DNA of 64,000 nucleotides from an uncultured bacterium (GTDB lineage: Bacteria; Bacillota_I; Bacilli_A; RF39; UBA660): assembly GCA_947169285.1 (NCBI GenBank), contig CAMVPB010000001.1:141226-205225 (forward strand). Direction: 5' to 3'. Position numbers and translations under genes: made by a program. Of this stretch, positions 56,414 through 63,470 are shown piece by piece (the stretch's first letter is position 1; each line of letters begins with the position of its first letter). The notes below the pieces were generated by a model. It was not told the DNA's origin. It searched no databases and was given only the letters and a program-made list of their open reading frames with translations.

Positions 56414-56935
56414 ATGAAATATATAGTTAGAGGAAATAATATAGAAGTAACTAATTCAATAAAGAATTATATTGAAGAGAAATTATCTAGAATGGATAAA
56501 TATTTTAAAAATCCAGAGAATACAGAAGCAAAGGTATTAATTTCAGTTAATGGAATTGATCAAAAAGTAGAAGTAACAATTAATGAAAGTAAATATTTTA
56601 TTAGGGCTGAAGAAATTAACAATGATTTATATGCAGCTATTGACATAGTTGTTGATAAATTAGAAAGACAAGTAAGAAAATATAAGACAAAATTAAGCAA
56701 TAGAAACAAACCAGAAGAAAGTTCAATAGAAATAGAAGATTATTTTGAAGAACCAGATGAGGAAGTAGTTAAAAGAAAAGAATTGTTTTTAAAACCTATG
56801 GATGAAGAAGAGGCTATTACTCAAATGGAATTATTAGGACATACATTCTTTGTGTTCAAAAATATTGATACTGAAAAAGTATGTGTTGTTTATAAAAGAA
56901 AAGATGGAGCATACGGGATTCTAGAAACAGATTAA
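56414..56935 (+). CDS. hpf: Ribosome hibernation promoting factor (long form)
   Basis: Long HPF pairs inactive ribosomes into 100S dimers in starvation. The 173 residues include the N-terminal RNA-binding domain (about 1-95: RGNNIEVTNSIKNYIEEKL, NDLYAAIDIVVDKLERQVRKYK), a short linker and the C-terminal dimerisation domain (LKPMDEEEAITQMELLGHTFFVFKNIDTEKVCVVYKRKDGAYGILE). It uses AGGAGG and precedes secA, as in B. subtilis (yvyD-secA). Confidence 0.95.
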   Translation: MKYIVRGNNIEVTNSIKNYIEEKLSRMDKYFKNPENTEAKVLISVNGIDQKVEVTINESKYFIRAEEINNDLYAAIDIVVDKLERQVRKYKTKLSNRNKPEESSIEIEDYFEEPDEEVVKRKELFLKPMDEEEAITQMELLGHTFFVFKNIDTEKVCVVYKRKDGAYGILETD

Positions 56936-56961
56936 GATACTTAAATGTATCTTTTTTTTTA
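56934..56961 (+). terminator. Terminator after hpf
   Basis: AAGATAC and GTATCTT pair around a six-base loop, followed by T-rich sequence. It separates hpf from secA. Confidence 0.75.
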
Positions 56962-56994
56962 ATAAAATGATACAATATTCCCAAGGGTGAGAAA

Positions 56995-59487
56995 ATGGGA
57001 ATATTTAAAAAGTTTTTTAATCATGAAGCTAGAGAGCTAAAAAGATTTGAAGCCTTAGCAAATGAAATAGAAGCATTAGATGAAGAAATGCAAAAATTAA
57101 CTGATATAGAGTTAAAAAGTAAAACTGATGAATTTAGAACAAGACTTTCTAAAGGAGAAACTTTAGAAGATATATTAGTTGAAGCTTTCGCAGTAGTTAG
57201 AGAAGCTGCATATAGAGTTTTAGGGGAAAAAGCTTATCACGTTCAGTTAATCGGTGGTCTTGCAATTCATTATGGTAATATAGCAGAAATGAGAACTGGT
57301 GAAGGTAAAACATTAACTTCAACTTTGCCAGCTTATTTGAATGCCTTAGAAGGCAAAGGTGTTCATGTTGTAACTGCCAATGAATACTTATCAACACGTG
57401 ATGCTGAGTGGATGGGAAAAGTTCATGAATTTTTAGGTTTAACAGTAGGATCAAACCAAAAAGAAATGACACCATCAGAAAAAAGAGCACAATATGAATG
57501 TGATATAACTTATACAACTAACAATGAACTTGGATTTGATTATTTAAGAGATAACATGGTTGTTAGAAAAGAAGATAGAGTTCAAAGAGGACTTAATTTT
57601 GCAATTGTTGATGAAGTTGACTCAATTTTAATTGATGAAGCTAGAACTCCACTTATCATATCTGGTGGTGTAAGTAAGTCAGATGATTTATATAAAACAG
57701 CTGATAGAGTAGCTAAAAGTATGGTGCCAGATGATTATGTAATTGATGAAAAAACAAAAAAGGTAACACTTACTGAAGAAGGTGTTAAACATGCTGAAAG
57801 ATTACTTAATTTAGATAATCTATATGATATTAAAAATAGTGTAATGGTACATAATTTAGATAAAGCTTTATCTGCAAATTATACATTTAAAAAAGATGTT
57901 GACTATGTAGTTCAAGATGACAAAATTATAATTGTTGATTTATTCACAGGAAGATTAATGCATGGAAGACAATTTAGTGAAGGGCTTCATCAAGCATTAG
58001 AAGCTAAAGAAGGTGTAACTATTAATAGTGAAACTAAGACCTTAGCAACTATCACATTTCAAAATCTATTTAGAATGTATAATAAACTTTCTGGTATGAC
58101 AGGTACCGCTAAAACAGAGGAAGAAGAATTTAGAAACATATATAACATGTATGTTATTGAAATACCTACAAATGTACCAGTTATAAGAGAAGATTTAACA
58201 GATTTAATATATTCAAGTATGAAAGGTAAACTTAATGCAGTTGCTGATAGAATTGCTGAAATTCATAAAACTGGTCAACCAATATTAGTTGGTACTGCTT
58301 CAATTGAAATGTCTGAAACATTAAGTTCACTTCTTGATAAAAGGAAAATAAAACATGAATTATTAAACGCTAAGAATCATGAAAGAGAAGCTCATATAAT
58401 TGAAAATGCCGGTCATAAAAATGCAGTAACAATTGCAACTAATATGGCAGGTCGTGGAACAGATATAAAACTTGGGCCCGGTGTTAAAGAACTTGGTGGT
58501 TTATATGTAATTGGAACAGAAAGACATGATTCTAGACGTATTGACAATCAGTTAAGAGGACGTTCTGGAAGACAAGGAGATCCAGGTACTTCAATTTTCT
58601 ATGTATCAATGGAAGATGATTTAATGGTTAAATTTGGTTCTGAAAGAATGAAATCAATTATGGATTCTTTGGGGATACCTGAAAATCAAGCAATAAGTAA
58701 TAAAATGATTTCTAGAAATATAGAATCTTCTCAAAAAAGAGTTGAAGGATTTAACTTCGATAGAAGAAAAGGATTACTTGATTATGATAATGTAATAAGT
58801 AAACAAAGAGAAATTATTTATGAAAGAAGAAATGAAATATTAGATAAAGATAGTATTACTGATAGAGTAATGCAAACATTTAAAGAATATGTTGAAAATG
58901 TAGTTAATTCTCATAGATCAGAAAAAGGAGATCTTAATTCAAATGATTTAGATAATATAATGGAACATTTTAATAGCAATCTATTAAAATCTAAAAAGAT
59001 TGAATTAAAAGAAATTAAAGATAAATCTCCAGAAGAAATAATAGATTATATTTATGATATAGTTGTTGATGACTATAATAATAAGTTAAAAGACATACCA
59101 GAAGAAATCCAAAATGATTTTGAAAAAGCAATAACACTTAGAGTAATAGATAAACACTGGATGGATCAACTAGATGCAATGGAGAATTTAAAAGAAGGCG
59201 TTGGTTTAAGAGGATATGCTCAAACAAATCCACTTCAAGTTTATGCATTAGAAGGTTTCCAATTATTTGATGATATGTTAGCATCAATAAATGCAGAAGT
59301 TACTACATTCTTATTAAAAGCAGAAATAAGACAAAACTTAGAAAGAGTTGAACACAAGAATATACATACAAATGACGGAAAAGAAAAAGCAAAGAATACT
59401 CCAAAAAAAGCATCACCTAAAATAGGTAGAAATGATCCATGTCCATGTGGCAGTGGTAAAAAATATAAACAATGTTGTGGCAAATAA
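56995..59487 (+). CDS. secA: Preprotein translocase ATPase SecA
   Basis: SecA drives preproteins through SecYEG. The 830 residues have the first nucleotide-binding fold (MRTGEGKTLTS), the second nucleotide-binding domain (MAGRGTDIKLG, RQLRGRSGRQGDPG), the helical scaffold and wing, and at the end the zinc-binding SEC-C motif (RNDPCPCGSGKKYKQCCGK). The length is normal. The last 45 bases of this gene are repeated three times downstream at 60.8, 62.0 and 63.1 kb, so the 3' end may be an insertion site. Confidence 0.97.
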   Translation: MGIFKKFFNHEARELKRFEALANEIEALDEEMQKLTDIELKSKTDEFRTRLSKGETLEDILVEAFAVVREAAYRVLGEKAYHVQLIGGLAIHYGNIAEMRTGEGKTLTSTLPAYLNALEGKGVHVVTANEYLSTRDAEWMGKVHEFLGLTVGSNQKEMTPSEKRAQYECDITYTTNNELGFDYLRDNMVVRKEDRVQRGLNFAIVDEVDSILIDEARTPLIISGGVSKSDDLYKTADRVAKSMVPDDYVIDEKTKKVTLTEEGVKHAERLLNLDNLYDIKNSVMVHNLDKALSANYTFKKDVDYVVQDDKIIIVDLFTGRLMHGRQFSEGLHQALEAKEGVTINSETKTLATITFQNLFRMYNKLSGMTGTAKTEEEEFRNIYNMYVIEIPTNVPVIREDLTDLIYSSMKGKLNAVADRIAEIHKTGQPILVGTASIEMSETLSSLLDKRKIKHELLNAKNHEREAHIIENAGHKNAVTIATNMAGRGTDIKLGPGVKELGGLYVIGTERHDSRRIDNQLRGRSGRQGDPGTSIFYVSMEDDLMVKFGSERMKSIMDSLGIPENQAISNKMISRNIESSQKRVEGFNFDRRKGLLDYDNVISKQREIIYERRNEILDKDSITDRVMQTFKEYVENVVNSHRSEKGDLNSNDLDNIMEHFNSNLLKSKKIELKEIKDKSPEEIIDYIYDIVVDDYNNKLKDIPEEIQNDFEKAITLRVIDKHWMDQLDAMENLKEGVGLRGYAQTNPLQVYALEGFQLFDDMLASINAEVTTFLLKAEIRQNLERVEHKNIHTNDGKEKAKNTPKKASPKIGRNDPCPCGSGKKYKQCCGK

Positions 59488-59528
59488 CTCGCAAACCCTT
59501 GATATATAAGGGAAAACGCGAGTTTTTC
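59487..59528 (+). terminator. secA terminator
   Basis: ACTCGC and GCGAGT form the outer stem, with CCCTT / AAGGG inside, followed by TTTTTC. A diverged copy of this terminator follows the tail copy at 62.0 kb. Confidence 0.85.
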
Positions 59529-59845
59529 TTTTGCTCCAAAAATTCAATATTTTATAAAAAACACGTTTTAGATACGATTTTACATACGATTTTATTACGG
59601 ATAATTCGTATCTAAATCGTATCTAAACAGCAAATTTATACGGATTAGCAGTTAATATTCCCTTATTTTATGGGCATTTATTAAAAAAATTCCCACTGTC
59701 CCGATGACAAGGTGCATTCTTAAAATAAAGCATTAAAATAATTGCCGATAAAGCTAAGGACTTTTAAAAAGCAAAACAATTATAAAATATTTTGTGTATT
59801 AAACTGTTTGTGCTATTATAGTGTTATTGAAAGGCTGTGAACATT
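59529..59845. other. Intergenic region after secA (module 1)
   Basis: This stretch holds the first AGATACG array (59566-59627) and a sequence TTCAATATTTTATAAAAAACACG that recurs at 62.09 kb. After it comes a gene-free part with CGATGACAAGGTGCATTC, which resembles AATGACAAGGTTCATTT upstream of the acetyltransferase. A likely extended -10 (TGCTATTAT near 59811) stands before the first cargo gene. I see no other gene in it. Confidence 0.6.
59566..59627. repeat. AGATACG array 1 (two direct plus two inverted copies)
   Basis: AGATACGATTTT-ACATACGATTTT is followed by about 12 bases and then TCGTATCTAAATCGTATCT, the inverse of the same pair. It directly follows the secA terminator. See arrays at 60.7, 60.9, 61.8, 62.1, 63.0 and 63.2 kb. 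Confidence 0.85.
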
Positions 59846-60241
59846 ATGGATTATTCATATTTAGCAAAAACAAAAGAAATATATAGTATGATATTAGGAG
59901 AGTATGAAAAATTAGATGAAGAAGGAATACTTGTTATAGAATACACTGGTTTTGTACGTGATTTAAATCTGTATCATTTATTTGGTTGGTATATTAATTA
60001 CGGAAATCAAAATAGTAAATATCATCATGATATGAGACACTTTATATATGATGAATTAATAGAATTATTGAACAATAGTAATATTGAATTTATTGATAAT
60101 CATATTAGTACGGAAGCTATTAAAGAACAGTTTGAAAAATCAGAATTACTAAAATATTCATTTCAGCGTGATTTTGAAACAACATCAAGAATTTATCTTG
60201 CTAATAGAGTGAAAGAAAAAATTAAAATAGTTTGCAAATAA
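59846..60241 (+). CDS. Unknown protein, cassette gene 1a
   Basis: A 131-residue soluble protein from MDYSYLAKTKEIYSMILGEYEKLDEEGILVIEYTGF to IKIVCK. It looks mixed alpha/beta, with EYTGFVRDLNLYHLFGWYINYGN and a histidine cluster KYHHDMRHFIYDELI. I do not recognise a family. The track begins at a GTG nine bases upstream, and either start is possible. It is followed after 45 bases by another unknown gene with its own GGAGG, and the two could work together. It lies in the cassette-like region after secA. Confidence 0.6.
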   Translation: MDYSYLAKTKEIYSMILGEYEKLDEEGILVIEYTGFVRDLNLYHLFGWYINYGNQNSKYHHDMRHFIYDELIELLNNSNIEFIDNHISTEAIKEQFEKSELLKYSFQRDFETTSRIYLANRVKEKIKIVCK

Positions 60242-60286
60242 CAAAAGGTTAATATATAATATTGAGACATAGAGGAGGTTTTAAAT

Positions 60287-60679
60287 ATGTATGAGATGGA
60301 TAGATTTGGTATAATAACTGAGTTAAAACGTGAAAGAGAAAATATGGGTTTAACAAAAGAATTGTTACCAGAAGATATTGAATATAATCTTTTTTTATTA
60401 GATAGTATTATCTATTCTAAATACAATTGCAATCATGAAAATGCTATTGCTGATTCTGATGATTTAAAGGGAAAATGTAATTGTTTAGACTGTGGTGATT
60501 ATGTAAATCCTGAAGGATATAATTATCAAATGCTTTATACAATTAAACAAAGTGAAAAACTAACAGATGTAAGAAAAAAATATTTAGGGTTATTACTTAC
60601 TAGAAGTACTGATGATGCTATTAAAGAATTAACTGGAGATCAAACTATTAAACTAAGAAGGCAAATAGTCCGCATGTAA
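60287..60679 (+). CDS. Unknown protein with a cysteine cluster, cassette gene 1b
   Basis: The 130-residue product begins with ATG after AGAGGAGG and has a predicted helical N-terminus (DRFGIITELKRERENMGL). A possible zinc-binding group follows in the middle: CNHENAIADSDDLKGKCNCLDCG. The end is helical and basic (LRRQIVRM). I cannot assign a family. It is directly behind the other unknown gene, and may be co-transcribed. The next AGATACG array follows about 30 bases after its stop. Confidence 0.6.
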   Translation: MYEMDRFGIITELKRERENMGLTKELLPEDIEYNLFLLDSIIYSKYNCNHENAIADSDDLKGKCNCLDCGDYVNPEGYNYQMLYTIKQSEKLTDVRKKYLGLLLTRSTDDAIKELTGDQTIKLRRQIVRM

Positions 60680-60712
60680 AAAGAACTGTGACTTTTCAAT
60701 TTTCAAGATATT

Positions 60713-60740
60713 TTTTAGATACGATTTTAGATACGATTTA
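60713..60740. repeat. AGATACG array 2
   Basis: TTTTAGATACGATTTTAGATACGATTTA: two direct copies with a 12-base period. Nearly the same 28 bases recur at 62973-63000. Confidence 0.85.
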
Positions 60741-60841
60741 CTAGGTAAGCCGAGGGAACTGGAGAGAAGTCATGGGAACAAATAAACGATTTTAAGGCCT
60801 TTTAACGAGCCAAGTGAAGCAGTAAAGGCACAACGTTTTGG

Positions 60842-60886
60842 CCATGTGGTTCTGGTCGCAAGTATAAGCAGTGTTGCGGAAAGTAA
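60842..60886 (+). pseudogene. secA 3'-end copy 2 (SEC-C tail)
   Basis: These 45 bases encode P-C-G-S-G-R-K-Y-K-Q-C-C-G-K-stop in frame, the end of SecA. There is no start or upstream domain. Codons differ from the native tail (TCT, CGC, AAG, CAG, TGC, GGA), so it is probably from another donor rather than a fresh duplication. Confidence 0.85.
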
Positions 60887-60942
60887 GGTAAATAAAGGGA
60901 TTGCGGGCTTCGACACTATTAAAAAAAGTGAAAAAACGTGAA

Positions 60943-60963
60943 TTAGATACCTTTTAGATACCC
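60943..60963. repeat. AGATACC array 3
   Basis: TTAGATACCTTTTAGATACCC: two direct copies with an 11-base period, ending in C where the left arrays end in G. It lies 57 bases after the end of tail copy 2. Confidence 0.8.
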
Positions 60964-60977
60964 TGAAACATAATTTT

Positions 60978-61016
60978 AAAAGACTATTTTAAGATAATTG
61001 AATAGTCTTTTTTTGT
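60978..61016 (+). terminator. Terminator in intergenic module 2
   Basis: AAAAGACTATT / AATAGTCTTTT with a 12-base loop followed by TTT. No gene ends here, so it may belong to a transcript crossing the module or to the edge of an element. Confidence 0.7.
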
Positions 61017-61187
61017 AAAAAAATAAGTTGTTAAAAAAAGATTATGGTTAATGGTATAATTAAATAGAAATAAATAGTAATTTAATGTTGAATTTAACTC
61101 TACTTTTGGTTGATTTTTCCCCAAACTACCTTAAGTTCGTTTTATTTTCAAAAAAAGATACTACAATTAAATTAAAGGAGGTGTCTT

Positions 61188-61796
61188 ATGGACCAAATTA
61201 AAATTGGAAAGTTTATTGCAGAGTGTAGAAAAAATAAAAATCTTACACAGGCACAACTATCAGAAAAATTGAATGTAACTGATAGGGCAGTATCAAAATG
61301 GGAAACTGGTAATGCAATGCCTGATTCAAATATTATGCTCAAACTTTGTTCTATTCTTGGAATAGATGTAAACGAATTATTATGTGGGGAGATGATTGAT
61401 ATGGAAAAAAAGGATGAACAATTAAATGACTTAATTTTTCAAATGGCAACAAATGAGGAAAGATACCATAAAAGATTGAAGCATTCCTCTTATATGATTA
61501 TTGCTATAAGTTTGATAGCACTTATTAGTATTATAACAGTAATATCACTTCTTATTCCAGAATGTGGATTTCAATACTTCTTGATAGTAGTGTCTGTTAT
61601 ACTATTTATAATTCCATGTTTGATTGCTCTTAAATTTAAAGTTGAAACAGGATATTATGAATGTAAAAATTGTCAAAATATGTTTGTTCCTAACTATAAA
61701 GGAATTGCTGTGTTGATGCAAACACCAACTAAAAAATTATTGAAGTGTACTAAATGTGGAAAATGGACTTGGTGCAAAAAACTATCAAAGAAATAA
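61188..61796 (+). CDS. XRE-type membrane regulator with zinc ribbon, cassette gene 2
   Basis: The 202-residue protein starts with an XRE helix-turn-helix (GKFIAECRKNKNLTQAQLSEKLNVTDRAVSKWETGNAMPDSNIML). Two membrane segments follow (about 100-124 and 128-150), and the end carries paired cysteines (YECKNCQNMFVP ... LKCTKCGKWTWC), probably a zinc ribbon. Such one-protein regulators occur widely in Firmicutes accessory regions; their signal is unknown. A strong AGGAGGTG precedes the ATG. Confidence 0.85.
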   Translation: MDQIKIGKFIAECRKNKNLTQAQLSEKLNVTDRAVSKWETGNAMPDSNIMLKLCSILGIDVNELLCGEMIDMEKKDEQLNDLIFQMATNEERYHKRLKHSSYMIIAISLIALISIITVISLLIPECGFQYFLIVVSVILFIIPCLIALKFKVETGYYECKNCQNMFVPNYKGIAVLMQTPTKKLLKCTKCGKWTWCKKLSKK

Positions 61797-61815
61797 TATG
61801 ATATTATTAACAGAA

Positions 61816-61850
61816 ATTTAGATACCTTTTTAGATACGTTGTGGTATCTT
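61816..61850. repeat. AGATACC/AGATACG array 4
   Basis: ATTTAGATACCTTTTTAGATACG is followed by the inverted GGTATCTTTTT. It lies just behind the XRE gene stop. Confidence 0.75.
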
Positions 61851-61986
61851 TTTCTCACTATTTTTCACATTTCTTCACTTTTCTTGATATTAAGATTAGT
61901 GAAAAAGTATGAATTAAAGTGAGTGAATAAGAGAGAAAAGTGAAAAACCATAAAGAAAAGTGACTGAAATATTAAATGCACTGACG

Positions 61987-62032
61987 CCATGTGGCAGTGG
62001 TAAAAAAATATAAACAATGTTGTGGTAAATAG
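61987..62032 (+). pseudogene. secA 3'-end copy 3 (SEC-C tail, frameshifted)
   Basis: Nearly identical to the native secA end over the tail and the following ~110 bases (terminator and TTCAATATTTTATAAAAAACACG included). The run of A after GGT has seven instead of six A, so the frame breaks and the copy cannot encode the tail. It probably derives from the resident secA or a close relative. Confidence 0.85.
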
Positions 62033-62110
62033 CTCGCAAAGTCCCATAAATAAAGGGATTGCGAGTTTTTCTTTGCATAGGCAAAAATTCAATATTTTAT
62101 AAAAAACACG

Positions 62111-62137
62111 TTTTAGATACGATTTAGATACGATTTT
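62111..62137. repeat. AGATACG array 5
   Basis: TTTTAGATACGATTTAGATACGATTTT, two direct copies with an 11-base period, in the same position after its tail copy as array 1 after secA. Confidence 0.8.
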
Positions 62138-62226
62138 TTGACACGTTTTTTTATCTTTCAAAATGACAAGGTTCATTTTATGTTATAATTTTATTAGTAA
62201 ATAATTATTTTAAGGAGTTAGTTGAA

Positions 62227-62970
62227 ATGAACGAATATATTAATTTAGATGAAAAGAACATTGAAAATGAACATATATGTTGTGCTATAGGAGATCCTAA
62301 ACATCAATGTGGTGTGGATAAAAAGAAAGAATGGATTAAAAGTAAATTAAAAGATGGACATGTATTTAGAAAACTAAATGCAAGAGGTAAAATCTTTATT
62401 GAATATGAGCCAATAGAAACTGCATGGGTTCCTATTAACGGAAAAAACTATATGTATATTTATTGTTTATGGGTTGCTGGTAGTTTTAAAGGAAAAGGTA
62501 TTGGTAAAGAATTATTAGAATATGCTATTGAAGATGCAAAAAATAAAAAAATGAGTGGTGTATGTACATTAGTATCACAAAAGAAGAAACCATTTATTGG
62601 AGATAAGAAATTCTTTGAACATTATGGATTTAAAGTAGTAGATACAATTAATGATTATGAATTAATGGCATTACAATTTGATGATAAAGAAACACCTAAA
62701 TTTAGTGATAATTGCAGAAAAATGGAAATTGATAGCAAAGATTTTACTATTTACTATTCTAATGAATGTCCATATGTAGAATATGAAGTAAAAGAATTAT
62801 CTAACTATGCTAAAGAAAAAGGAATTAAACTAAACTTTATTAAAATTGATTCATTAGAAAAAGCAAAAAATGCACCATGCATATTTAATAATTGGGCTAA
62901 TTTTTATAAAGGGAAATTTATATCCAATACAATATTAAATGCAAATGCATTTGACAAGCTTATTAAATAA
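62227..62970 (+). CDS. GNAT acetyltransferase with YoaP domain, cassette gene 3
   Basis: This 247-residue protein has a GNAT domain with the acetyl-CoA motif GSFKGKGIGKELLEYA and KFFEHYGFKVVD, then a YoaP-like C-terminal domain (FTIYYSNECPYVEYEV ... ANFYKGKFIS), thioredoxin-like. The N-terminus carries HICCAIGDPKHQCGVDKKKEWIKSKL. YoaP proteins are common in anaerobes and their substrates are unknown. It uses TAAGGAG about eight bases upstream. It is behind the second array-flanked secA-tail copy. Confidence 0.88.
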   Translation: MNEYINLDEKNIENEHICCAIGDPKHQCGVDKKKEWIKSKLKDGHVFRKLNARGKIFIEYEPIETAWVPINGKNYMYIYCLWVAGSFKGKGIGKELLEYAIEDAKNKKMSGVCTLVSQKKKPFIGDKKFFEHYGFKVVDTINDYELMALQFDDKETPKFSDNCRKMEIDSKDFTIYYSNECPYVEYEVKELSNYAKEKGIKLNFIKIDSLEKAKNAPCIFNNWANFYKGKFISNTILNANAFDKLIK

Positions 62971-62972
62971 AA

Positions 62973-63000
62973 ATTTAGATACGATTTTAGATACGATTTA
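62973..63000. repeat. AGATACG array 6
   Basis: ATTTAGATACGATTTTAGATACGATTTA, almost identical to array 2, starting two bases after the acetyltransferase stop. Confidence 0.85.
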
Positions 63001-63102
63001 CTGTGAAAGCCGAGGGAAACAGAGGGAAACCAAGGGAAGTATCGAATCACTTTAGCCCGATTTTAAGGACTTTTTGGAAACAGTAAAGGCAAATTGTTTT
63101 AT

Positions 63103-63147
63103 CCATGTGGATCTGGAAAGAAGTATAAAAACTGCCACGGAAGATAA
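63103..63147 (+). pseudogene. secA 3'-end copy 4 (SEC-C tail)
   Basis: Encodes P-C-G-S-G-K-K-Y-K-N-C-H-G-R-stop in frame. The C-H ending differs from the native C-C and is found in many other SecA proteins, so the copy came from a different secA. Confidence 0.85.
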
Positions 63148-63160
63148 TAAAAATGCCCAA

Positions 63161-63186
63161 AAAGCCCAGTAATTACGGGCTTTTTT
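63161..63186 (+). terminator. Terminator after secA-tail copy 4
   Basis: AAGCCC-AGTAATTAC-GGGCTT followed by TTTT; a compact strong hairpin immediately after the tail copy, as expected for the end of a secA gene. Confidence 0.85.
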
Positions 63187-63210
63187 CATATTCCAAAAAC
63201 TTCAGAAAAA

Positions 63211-63268
63211 TTTTTAGATACCTTTTTGGATACCTTCCGCTGAGTATCTAAAAGGTATCTAGATACCC
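63211..63268. repeat. AGATACC array 7 (direct and inverted copies)
   Basis: TTTTTAGATACCTTTTTGGATACC, then about nine bases, then AGTATCTAAAAGGTATCT, the inverse pair, and a last AGATACCC. It has the same two-direct, two-inverted design as array 1. Confidence 0.8.
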
Positions 63269-63470
63269 AAAAACAGGGTTAAAATACAAAATTTTTGTAT
63301 TGCTAAAAATCACGATATTTCCTTTATTTATAAGGCTTTGTAAAGATTTATTTAAGAAAAAAAGATAAAATTGTGTCCAGTGCCAAAATGACATTGATAA
63401 ATGAGTTTAAAGCATATAATTTTAAATAAAAATAAGAGATATTATGGTATAATATTTTTAGGAGGTTTTT

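Larger units (their letters stand above)
60680..61187. other. Intergenic module 2 with secA-tail copy
   Basis: Order: AGATACG pair (60713-60740), AAGCCGAGGGAA (60747-60758), CGATTTTAAGG (60787-60797), CAGTAAAGGCA (60820-60830), secA-tail copy (60842-60886), a weak hairpin AAAGGGATTGCGGGCTT, the AGATACC pair (60943-60963) and a strong terminator (60978-61016). The remainder up to 61188 carries TATAAT near 61054 and the XRE gene leader. No other gene is seen. Confidence 0.7.
61797..62226. other. Intergenic module 3 with secA-tail copy
   Basis: Order: mixed AGATACC/AGATACG array with an inverted copy (61816-61850), a run rich in AAGTGA and TCACTT repeats (61850-61975), secA-tail copy 3 (61987-62032), a close copy of the secA terminator (CTCGCAA...TTGCGAG, 62033-62070), TTCAATATTTTATAAAAAACACG, the AGATACG pair (62111-62137), and the extended -10 TGTTATAAT (62081 after 62100; near 62189) of the next gene. 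The 103-residue minus ORF here is not a gene. Confidence 0.7.
62971..63470. other. Intergenic module 4 with secA-tail copy
   Basis: Order: AGATACG pair (62973-63000), AAGCCGAGGGAA (63007-63018), CGATTTTAAGG (63058-63068), CAGTAAAGGCA (63081-63091), secA-tail copy 4 (63103-63147), terminator AAGCCC...GGGCTTTTTT (63161-63186), the AGATACC array with inverse copies (63211-63268), TATAAT boxes near 63415 and 63448 and AGGAGG of the next gene. Order and spacing match module 2. No other gene is seen. Confidence 0.7.

Noticed and set aside
56934-56953. AAGATAC hairpin after hpf as another member of the AGATACG family
   Set aside because: It shares only GATAC with the cassette repeats and forms an ordinary terminator; there is no second copy or secA tail beside it.
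61865-62176. 103-residue minus-strand ORF in the cassette region
   Set aside because: It runs across a secA-tail copy, its terminator and AGATACG repeats, is low-complexity (Phe/His rich) and has no ribosome site. It is a shadow.
59566-63268. CRISPR array
   Set aside because: AGATACG repeats are only 11-12 bases, occur in pairs with no regular 30-40 base spacers, and no cas genes are near.
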